From Anthopleura xanthogrammica (lineage: Eukaryota; Cnidaria; Anthozoa; Actiniaria; Actiniidae), in assembly GCA_964019055.1 (NCBI GenBank), contig OZ025210.1, positions 480,745 through 544,744 of the forward strand: a stretch of 64,000 nt of DNA, read 5' to 3'. The translations under genes and the position numbers were made by a program. The notes beneath the pieces are model-generated. The model saw only the letters and a program-made list of their open reading frames with translations, made no database searches and was not told the DNA's origin. Every line of letters begins with the position of its first letter. Within the stretch, counting starts at the first letter, position 1. Shown here one piece after another: positions 56,066-64,000 of the stretch.

Positions 56066-59000
56066 ATGTCTGCCAGCTCAAGAACTGTTGGTTTTGGTGA
56101 GTAAATTCAATTTGAGCAACACGGACGCCATCTTGAAAAAAAATTATGACAACGGGGTTTTGTTGATTAAAATAAACTTAATGGTTAACATTTTAATGTA
56201 TTTTTAAGTGTCAAAAGCTTCACTATATACCATAAGTTTATTCTGTATACTAACTTGTAGAAGACACAACTTAAACTAGGTTTTCTTACATGATATAGGT
56301 AACTCATAGATATATGAGCTTAATAGTGCTAAAGTACAGAAAAAGCGTTAAGCTTACCGCTTATATGTGTTTCTCTAGTTAATGCTCCAGTCACCAAAAC
56401 ACTTTTATTACTGAATGGTTCTGCATCACTTGTGAATATTCTACTTGGTTCATCGGCAACACGAAAGATACTTTCAAGTTACCATTGGCTACAAGTTCTA
56501 ACTCACACCAAGGTCAGTATATGTCAGACGTCTTATTATATGCCGAAAAAAGGTGAAATATTACGCATAATGTTGCAAGCAATCAGTGTTGTGAGCCATG
56601 TCACATGACGCAATTTGTTGCATGCAAACTTGCCGAAGTAGAAAACTATCCTACTTCAACAACATTGCCTGCAATATTAAAGTGGGAACACACGGTGAAA
56701 CATTGCACCAATATTGCATGCAACAGAATTGAGTGGGGAAGATACGCATTGCAACATTTTGGCCAAATATTGGTCGTATCCATGGTTACTAAGGCACCTG
56801 TGACTCCAGGAAGTTTGGTAAGTGGCTATAATTATAGCACCATCTGATTGGTTGATAACAGTGCGCAATTGCAAGCAATGTTGCAGTTATGTTCAAATGG
56901 TGAAATTTGTTGCAGAAGTAAGAACAACATTAAACTTCAGAATTGTTGTATACAATGTTGTGTGAAACAGGTTTCAGGGGCAAACATGCTGTAATAGTAA
57001 TGTTACATGCAATGTTATATGCAGTGTTTTGCCGTATGCCCCCACCTTTAGTCATCATTCTTAGAAAATAGTCAATGAATTGTTATCTTGGTCTGATCAC
57101 TTAAATTACATATGCTACATTGAATATAAGCTATTGTTAGGTAATTTAATTTATTGTTCAATCTATATAATGGGAAATTAATTCTTTTATTCTTTCTTTC
57201 CCTTTCCTTCATCATCACAGCTATGGCATGGTCTTAGTTCAAATATATATTTTTCCAGTGCAAGGGATCTTCTATGTGGATCTATTCTATTGTATGCTTT
57301 TCGCATTTTTGAAAGACGGCAAGGTTCTGGAAAATATGCAGTAAGTTGAGCGTAACATAAATTAAGTACCTGACGAATATAGTTGTTGTACTATATGTTA
57401 TATATGATATTATCAAGTCAAATATTATTCAAATATAAGTATTGTTTTATTTCCAGTCATATATCTTTGCAAGTACAGTTATTGCCGCAGGATTGCAGTT
57501 GATTACAATATATGGTCTGAAGCATTATGGATACCAGCTAGACCCTCTACCCTCTGGACTGTATCTTTGATCTGTTACTAATGTTTTTATTATTGCATGC
57601 TGATTGAGAAAATAGTTACGACAGGTTAATCAACAATGCCGTATATATCACTAGAGTATGGTTTCAATAAGTAATAATGTACCTTATGACCAGGCGACAC
57701 TTGTCAGTCAACTGTCGCCCAACTCACAGTCGACAGTCAAACATGCATTGGTTGACTTTTGGCCATGTGTTGACCCAGAGCGTTGGCCGACTATTGGCCA
57801 ACATGGGGCAACAGTAGACCGACACATGTCGGCTGGTCATAAAGTACATGATTTTTGGCTTTCATTAATCACAAAAAAACTAGCTCAGACTGTTGGAAAT
57901 TTGGCTCAGATTGTTGGAAATTTGTCCTTAACACTATTATTTGCCACAGATATGGAATGATATTTGCAACTCTTGTTAGGTATTTCTTCGAAATCCCTTC
58001 AATAGATGCTGTCACTGTAATAGGTATTCCTATTTCAGGGAAGGTTCTAAACTACTCCATAGCTCTACAGGTATTTTATTACTTTTTCATATTTATTATG
58101 AATTTTCATATTACTTGGTATCAATACATTGAATCTGAGCAGCTCTGATGCTATTGATTTTTGCAGATGCTTTTGGGCAGCAAGGAGTCTTTTCTAGCAG
58201 GGGTCTGTGGAATGGTAAGATTTGTTCGCATTCTCTGGCAATAGTCCCCTTCACAGTTCCTTGTGCCATATAGCTGTGCCTTTGCATCGAAGCAAGACAT
58301 GAGGTGACTTTGAAATGATAGAAACCATTTTCATCGTATAATTATTCACATGTCTCTATCATTGCAAGGTCACCTCATGTCTCACTTCAATGCAAAGGCA
58401 CAGCTACCTTTTAATACTTTTACCTTTAATACTTTTTACCAATTATACTAAAATAGGTAATACATTATAATTGTGTTTCCAGGCTGCAGGGCTTATTCAC
58501 AAGAGTAACTTAGCCTATGTGCAGTCATGGCTTAAACTACCAGGAATTATCATAACGCTGTTCTCCAGAATGTTTAGTGGACTGTTTCGAAGCAGTCCTG
58601 AACAATCCCCTTATCCATTTCCAATGGGAGCAACCCAAGAGATACAAGAACAACAACAGATGGAATGGTATGAACAACAGATGTTGCAAAGAGCAGTAGC
58701 ATCCAACGCTGCACAACAAAGGGTAAAAAACACAGTAATGCTGCCTCATAAATTCACATTTCTTTAAAGTCTACTCCAATATAAGGCTAGTACCTTTAAT
58801 TACCATGTGTATGGCATTATTGTTACAGACAAGGTCAAGAGCCGGCCAGGGATATGCTGAAGTAATGGTTCCCCAAGCAGGAGCTGGGCTAAGAGACTGG
58901 TTATGGACCCCTCCTCAGAACCCTGAAGGACCTCCTCATCACCATGACGACAATGCTAATCAACAGCAGCAACCAATGCAAGAGGTGTCTGAAGACCAGG

Positions 59001-59617
59001 TATTTCAATATATGAATCATTGCTTTCTTTTCATTTCCTAGGATTTCCTGGGGGTGGGGGTGGGGGTGGGGGGATGGAGGGGGAGAGGGAAGGCAGAAAA
59101 AATTGTCCCTGGTAACAGAGTGGCTTTTCTTCCACTGGATTCCAATTGGAATTTAGATGCTGAATTTTGAGGAGGGAGGAAAACAAGAGAACTTGGAGAA
59201 AAACACTCAAAGCACAGTAGAGAACGAACAAACAACTCTACTCATATACGATACCGAGTCCCAGCCTGGCAGGACTTGAACCCAGGTCACATTGATGAGG
59301 AGTGAGCACTCGCTGCTAAAAAAAAGTTTAATAATGGCCATATTGAGCAGGTGTCTGTAGAAAGACATTTGACTGTCAAACAGCTAGCGCAGGGCACCTC
59401 ATGCTTCTCTTATATATCAGATAATATTCAAGGTGTTAATGGATTAATAATTCTGGTATACAATCATGTAACTCTATCTTGTCTGTGCATTGGTTAGGTG
59501 CGTAGCTTGGTTGAAATGGGTTTTGCCAGACAAGATGTTCTCCATGCTCTCAGTGTAACTAACAATGATGTGAATAATGCGACATCAGTGTTGCTATCCA
59601 ATTCTACTCAATTTTAA
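56066..59617 (+). CDS. UBAC2: UBAC2-like rhomboid-fold membrane protein with UBA domain
   Basis: ER membrane protein of the rhomboid pseudoprotease group, linked in vertebrates to ER-associated degradation and retention of UBXD8. Nine exons: 56066-56096, 56379-56512, 57221-57340, 57457-57560, 57950-58070, 58167-58214, 58483-58722, 58829-58999, 59498-59617. They give 362 residues (human 344). The N-terminal half has several hydrophobic segments (APVTKTLLLLNGSASLVNIL, YIFASTVIAAGLQLITIYG, ESFLAGVCGMAAGLIH) and the conserved LLYAFRIFERRQGSGKYAS. After the membrane region come PMGATQEIQEQQQMEWYEQQ, a Gln/His-rich linker and the C-terminal UBA domain with VRSLVEMGFARQDVLHAL and NNDVNNATSVLL. No rhomboid catalytic GxSx motif is seen, as expected for UBAC2. 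Confidence 0.93.
56540..57055. repeat. ATGTTGCA-rich repetitive DNA
   Basis: caatgttgca, ttgcatgcaa and attgcaagcaatgttgc recur in both orientations through UBAC2 intron 2. Probably a decayed inverted-repeat element; the ends are not clear. Confidence 0.45.
57680..57845. repeat. GTTGGCCGACT/GTCGAC-rich repetitive DNA
   Basis: Short motifs gtcgacag, ttggccgactattggccaac and gaccgacacatgtcggc lie close together in UBAC2 intron 4, several self-complementary. Likely a repeat relic. Confidence 0.4.
58244..58415. mobile_element. MITE, 'gtccccttcacag' family, copy 2, right end lost
   Basis: gtccccttcacagttccttg on the left, then tttgcatcgaagcaagacat and its reverse gtctcacttcaatgcaaagg on the right, as in 37793-37996. 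The outermost right end is missing. UBAC2 intron 6. Confidence 0.75.
59117..59322 (-). mobile_element. tRNA-derived SINE
   Basis: On the minus strand the body reads gtatatgagtagagttgttt, then tctctactgtgctttgagtg, cttgttttcctccctcctca and aattccaattggaatcc. The head is eroded. UBAC2 intron 8. Confidence 0.7.
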
Positions 59618-59658
59618 CTCTACGATCCGACAGTCAAGCATCACTATCCAGAACTACT

Positions 59659-59869
59659 CAGGGTTCCTACGTATCTGGAAAAAATAATATTCCGACTTTT
59701 CCCTAACATTTCCCTAACATTTCCCCAAACAAAAAACAATTGTTCACTGACCACAACATGCACTTATTTTACGAAAAATTCACTGACCAATATCAAAATT
59801 CTTTGACAATTCCCTGACCTTGAAAAAAATTCAGAATTCACTGACTTTTTGCTGGCTGTGGGAACCCTG
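59659..59869. mobile_element. hAT-like MITE
   Basis: Ends cagggttcctac / gtgggaaccctg. The interior repeats cactgac and ttccctaac/ttccctgac in A/T-rich sequence. It lies 40 bp after the UBAC2 stop, so it may be part of its 3' UTR. Confidence 0.65.
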
Positions 59870-60002
59870 GTACGTACTATACCCATGGTTGCAAGTGCAC
59901 GGACATGTATGAACAACTAAATTCAAAGTGCATTCCACATATGATAGCTATAATAGAAGAATTTATTTAATATTTTCAAATGATTATGGAGTGATAATTT
60001 CA

Positions 60003-60232
60003 GCATAGAGATGTTAAGTTGTGACGTATTTCCGGGTCCAACTGCTCACAAAAACTGATAAAATAAAGCAAAAAATGTTCTCAATGAACCAACCTTCACC
60101 TCAAACCTTTAGAACTTTGGACAACAAATCCTGTCATGAAGAAAAAGTAAGAAAAATCTTAATAAAACTGCTTCTTGTTTTGGACCTGGAAGTTGTTTTT
60201 CCATACGACTGATGTCATACTTAACAGCCCTA
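60003..60232. mobile_element. MITE, 'ccgggtccaa' family, copy 2
   Basis: gttgtgacgtatttccgggt ccaactgctcacaaaa on the left and ggacctggaagttgtttttc on the right match 26156-26391 in reverse orientation. Confidence 0.75.
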
Positions 60233-60677
60233 TAGACCAGTGGTCAATGTTTACATTTTTACAGGAGTGTTTGCTTACAGGGATGCATGCACATACTAAG
60301 GGATAATATTTTCTTATAGCCATTGATTTTGACCATCCATTTAGTTGCATTTCCCCTGAAGCTTTACATATCTTTTAAAGTAATAATAAGCAGTCTTTAT
60401 ATATATATTGATACAGTTCGTCGCTTTATTCTCATATCCCACCATAATTAATATAACTGGTGAGCATGAAATTCACGGGTCAACTGTGATTGAACTTATT
60501 TGTGTGACATCAAGACCTAGGGTACTGAAAATATTATATCTGTGGAATAATATTGTTACTACTAGAGTCATTCTACTTAGCCCTTGAAAAAGGGAGGTAT
60601 AATTAGTGACCAACAGTTCAAAGAAAAACAAAACAAAAATCATTGGAATTAAAGTCTTAGTACTACAATAACTATGC

Positions 60678-60994
60678 ATTAACAGTCAAAACAGCTCAAG
60701 CGTACCCCCTAGGCTCCATTACTGTAAGGAATTAATTATTCGAATATTGAGTTGATTATTCACTCTGAGTTTTCAAAGACTCCAAACTTCACATTCATTT
60801 CACAACTAAAATTCTAAGGGATGGCCTTCCTGGGGAGTTTTTCTACTTCGCACATGGCAATTGTTGAAGAATCCAATCAAAACTCAACGTCTTTTCAAGT
60901 TTGGAGTCAGAGTGAATAATGAACTCAATATTTGAATATTAAATTCATTAATGGATAATTCTAGGGGGTAAGCATGAACCATTTTGACTGTAAA
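60678..60994. mobile_element. MITE with about 100-bp inverted ends
   Basis: taacagtcaaaacagctcaa, taccccctag, gaatattgagttgattattc and ctccaaactt occur in the same order on the opposite strand at the right end. Confidence 0.8.
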
Positions 60995-61190
60995 TTATTA
61001 TTTCTTAATATTTTTTTATAGTACAGTTTCGTGGATGTAGTTCGCACTCTCGCACATTTAATATATATTTATGTTTAGTATTGTTTTTTTGTGGTTGAAC
61101 ATGAAAGTAATGTTTCACAACCCAACTGTTAATGTTTATTGTAGCCTGTACCCTTACAAGAGTATTCTCTCATACCAATAGAGAATTTAC

Positions 61191-61439
61191 AGTGCTACAC
61201 ATAGTACCGTGAACACCTCCACAAGTTTTTTATTTATTTTTGACATTTTTTTGACAACTTTTAATAACTAAAAATACATGTCAAAAAAGACAAGAAAATT
61301 ACTTATTGATAATAATGATGTACTACATAACCTGAAAAGATAAGAATGCCTAATTGTTCAGCAGTAAAGAACACAATTAAAAGTTGTCAAAAATAAATCA
61401 AAAACTTGTGGTGTTGTTCACGGTACAGCGTGTAGCACT
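61191..61439. mobile_element. MITE with about 60-bp inverted ends
   Basis: gtgctacacatagtaccgtg, aacacctccacaag and acaacttttaat on the left are matched in reverse by attaaaagttgt, cttgtggtgttgttcacggt and gtgtagcac on the right. Confidence 0.8.
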
Positions 61440-61449
61440 ATAACAGCTC

Positions 61450-61571
61450 CATTCCAGTGACCATGAATAATAGTTCCAAGTCAAGGTTGGAGTTGCCACT
61501 GATAGCAAAACTATAATTTATCATGCACTACAATCACAACTTAGGACTATTATCCGTGATCACTGAATGGA
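61450..61571. mobile_element. Small inverted-repeat element
   Basis: cattccagtgaccatgaata and ggactattatccgtgatcac with tgaatgg form inverted ends of about 28 bp. Confidence 0.6.
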
Positions 61572-61859
61572 AGTGTAAAAAGGCCTATGGACCACTGTAA
61601 TTATAGATAATTAATATAATAAAAATAATTCATAATGATGCAATAAAAATGGTTACTAGTATTGATTTATTTTAATCACAAAGTGCCTGACGCTTTTCGT
61701 TTCACGTTATTAAGTAAAATTTGTGAACAGATCTTCATTTCTCATATTTAGTTTTCAATAGAGTATCTGCACTTAATCTGACAGTTGAACAGTACTAAAT
61801 TAATTTTCCACTAAATAGTACAAAACTTCATCAGTGCTATTTATTACAAATTAGTGCTA

Positions 61860-62061
61860 ATAGATCTAATTCATCTTGGTGCAATGTTTTCCCATTTCAG
61901 ACCACGTATCATTTCCTAGAGAATAAGATTCTTTGTTTGAGTTGTATCCATATTCATGTGTCGTCTCATGTGCAACTTCTAAGCAAAAAAATTATGCTCT
62001 AGGGAATGACATGTAGTCTGAAATGGGAAAACATCACACCAAGACAAATTAGGTCTATTAT
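61860..62061. mobile_element. MITE, 'cccatttcagaccacgt' family, copy 2
   Basis: Inverted ends of about 65 bp from atagatctaattcatcttgg through cccatttcagaccacgt. The most complete copy of the family in the window; its interior is inverted relative to 50797-50990. Confidence 0.85.
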
Positions 62062-62408
62062 ATATATAGTACTGTCTTGCAGATATAGTGTTTGCACTCT
62101 ATAAGAACCAACATAACTAAATGAGCATTCAACAAGTTATAAAGTGCTTTCTTGCCTTTATTATGTCAACCTGTTAGAAAGTGAAAGTAGTAACATATTT
62201 ATCTACAAATGTGCTTCTAAATATTTAAGTCCTAAGAGGAGTCATCCAGAATTAGTTAGAGTTGATTCAGATTTAAAGAAAATTGAGCTGTCCACAGCAC
62301 ATTGAAGGAAAAAAGTAAGCTTGCTATAATATTATTTAGCCATTCTTATAAAATATGTAAAAAAAAGTTATCTAATTTATTCCCAAGAGAGAGAGAGAGA
62401 GTGAATTA

Positions 62409-62414
62409 TTTATT
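62409..62414 (-). promoter_or_regulatory. Polyadenylation signal of the NCK gene
   Basis: AATAAA on the minus strand 20 bp after the stop codon; a second lies at 62374-62379. The closeness to the stop leaves open that a more distal signal is used. Confidence 0.35.
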
Positions 62415-62433
62415 GTCCTGATTATTCCAATTT

Positions 62434-62631
62434 TTACATTTCAACAGGCTTGACGAGGTACATTTTATCCCCTTTTTCATTAGTAAAGATGGGGGATTTC
62501 TTGTAATGTTCAATAAGGGCATCGAGGGAATCGAAGGTGCGCTGACCAATCTTAAACCCACTGTCCAGGGTTTTGATTCGAAAATGTTTGATCCTGTCAG
62601 GAGCCTTCATAGACACAGAATAATCACCTTC
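62434..62631 (-). CDS. NCK1: NCK-type SH2/SH3 adaptor, last exon only
   Basis: Sixty-five residues encoding the C-terminal half of an SH2 domain: GDYSVSMKAPDRIKHFRI, GFKIGQRTFDSLDALIEHYK, KSPIFTNEKGDKMYLVKPVE and stop. The order and the ending YLVK right before the terminus match NCK1/NCK2, which couple phosphotyrosine receptors to actin regulators through three SH3 domains. The acceptor at 62632-62633 (ccag/GAA) opens the exon in phase 0. The first half of the SH2 domain, with the phosphotyrosine-binding Arg, and the SH3 domains must lie beyond the right edge. NCK1 and NCK2 cannot be separated. Confidence 0.88.
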   Translation of the reverse strand, partial: EGDYSVSMKAPDRIKHFRIKTLDSGFKIGQRTFDSLDALIEHYKKSPIFTNEKGDKMYLVKPVEM

Positions 62632-62713
62632 CTGGGGGGGAAAAAGACAGGCAATAGTATTAATTGTTAGTATCATTTTCTGGTTCTCCTTCCTCTGCAT
62701 AACCTTACACTAA

Positions 62714-63180
62714 ACTCCAGTCCAATCTGTGAGTTAGCCATGCCCTGACTTAGATCAGCCCAGAGGTTGTTCCAGGGTTCAATATGTGAGTTAGCCGTGC
62801 CCTGACTTAGATCAGCCCAGAGGTTGTTTCAGGATTCTATCTGTGAGTTAGCCGTGCCCTGACTTAGATCAGCCCAGAGGTTGTTTCAGGGTTCAATCTG
62901 TGAGTTAGCCGTGCCCTGACTTAGATCAGCCCAGAGGTTGTTTCAGGGTTCGATCTGTGAGTTAGCCGTGCCCTGACTTAGATCAGCCCAGAGGTTGTTT
63001 CAGGGTTCTATCTGTGAGTTAGTCATACCCTGACTTAGACCAGCCCAGAGGTTGTTTCAGGGTTCAATCTGTGAGTTAGCCATGCCCTGACTTAAATCAG
63101 CCCAGAGGTTGTTCCAGGGTTCTATCTGTGAGTTAGCTGTGCCCTGACTAGATCAGTCTAGAGGTTTTTTCAGGGTATCG
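62714..63180. repeat. 57-bp satellite made of SINE tails, eight units
   Basis: Eight units beginning atctgtgagttagccatgcc and ending cagaggttgtttcagggttc. The same sequence occurs singly as the tail of the SINE at 52534-52770 and at 31998-32050. It lies in the NCK intron. The rest, 63181-64000, shows no exon. Confidence 0.9.
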
Positions 63181-64000
63181 ATAAAATTTGAAAGTTTGAA
63201 GAGTAAAAATAGATCTACAATGCATTAAATTATGTACTGAACAAATGGTCACAGTCTCAGCAAACAACAACTTAAACCTGTTGATGAAATACTAGTTTGC
63301 ATTACAATAAACACTCTGTCACCATTCTCAATTTCAAGAAATCTTGCCAAACTAATATTTAATTAACAAGCATGACAAATAGTTTCTGGTAAATGTAATA
63401 AGGATGTTATATAAACTGTCTTTTTATAAGTTAGTTACTCAGTGGTCATCAAAAAGAGGATAGAAAAAACTGTTGAAATATTTCTCAGTCTCAGCAGTTT
63501 TGAGGTTAGAGAACAATTATGGATACAACCATTTGAAACAAACGTTCAGCTTTGCTGAGTATTCTAGTCCTTATAGCTGATTTATTCTGTGTATCTATCC
63601 CAAATTTGATCAAATATGATCTGAATTTGAAATCCAAAATAATTAACAAAAATTAGGCATCTTATAATGCTTCTTAGATTACTTCAAATGATTTTGAATA
63701 ATAATGGCAACAACAACAAAAAACAACATTTGGACGAAAAAAATCATACATTTTTCACCATCACATCTTGTGTCCTGAAGGTAAAAATTTGAAGATTTTT
63801 CTTCTAAAATTTAGAGGTAGCATCCCAACCTTGCTTTCGAGATTTAGATTTATTTTTTTTGGCTATATTCCCCTTCTGCAATCCATGATACCTCTTAGAC
63901 TTATACCATAGTTTAATTCTTTTACTGAATGACGCAGTTTAAAACAACTGCTACAATACAATACTGCATCATGATGCTTATTTGCTATGTATGGAATAAA

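Noticed and set aside
59031..59235. Two small minus-strand proteins in the last UBAC2 intron
   Set aside because: They translate a SINE; similar peptides arise from the SINE at 19989-20130.

Overview
The window is intron-rich animal nuclear DNA: spliced genes with GT-AG introns, animal-specific gene families, many short inverted-repeat transposons, tRNA-derived SINEs and long simple repeats. Gene content and repeat style suggest a non-bilaterian animal, most likely a cnidarian of the sea anemone or coral type. That assignment is an inference; no species-diagnostic sequence was identified.

Layout. (1) 1-9322, minus: an XRRA1-like leucine-rich-repeat gene whose 3' end runs off the left edge. 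One of its introns holds about 2.3 kb of an unbroken 6-bp repeat. (2) 9786-25630, plus: UDP-glucose:glycoprotein glucosyltransferase (UGGT) in 30 exons, head-to-head with XRRA1. An intronless melatonin-receptor-like GPCR (12023-13018, plus) lies inside its proposed first intron. (3) 27101-35612, plus: importin alpha of the KPNA3/KPNA4 type, 24 exons, with a long 3' region. (4) 35613-41965: intergenic DNA with inverted-repeat elements and an 18-bp minisatellite. (5) 42034-44439, plus: an ARX/aristaless-type paired-like homeobox gene with an OAR motif, bordered by gene-poor DNA. (6) 51342-55827, minus: kynurenine formamidase (AFMID), sharing a 238-bp divergent promoter with (7) 56066-59617, plus: UBAC2, a rhomboid-like membrane protein with a UBA domain. 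(8) 62434-62631, minus: the last exon of a NCK-type SH2/SH3 adaptor, which continues beyond the right edge.

The exon chains of UGGT, importin alpha, AFMID, UBAC2 and the homeobox gene were assembled by reading splice sites and checking phase. Each gives one continuous frame of the length expected for its family. The genes are functionally unrelated housekeeping and developmental genes, as usual in an animal genome; there is no operon-like system.

The most unusual structure is in the repeats. A tRNA-like gene sits at the 3' end of an insertion with 21-bp target duplications, nested in an inverted-repeat element. A SINE is nested in another such element. The 3' tail of a SINE has become a 57-bp tandem satellite. 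At least four inverted-repeat families have two or more copies here, and coding exons have partial tandem copies in UGGT and importin alpha introns. I found no clear sign of a wholly new biological system.
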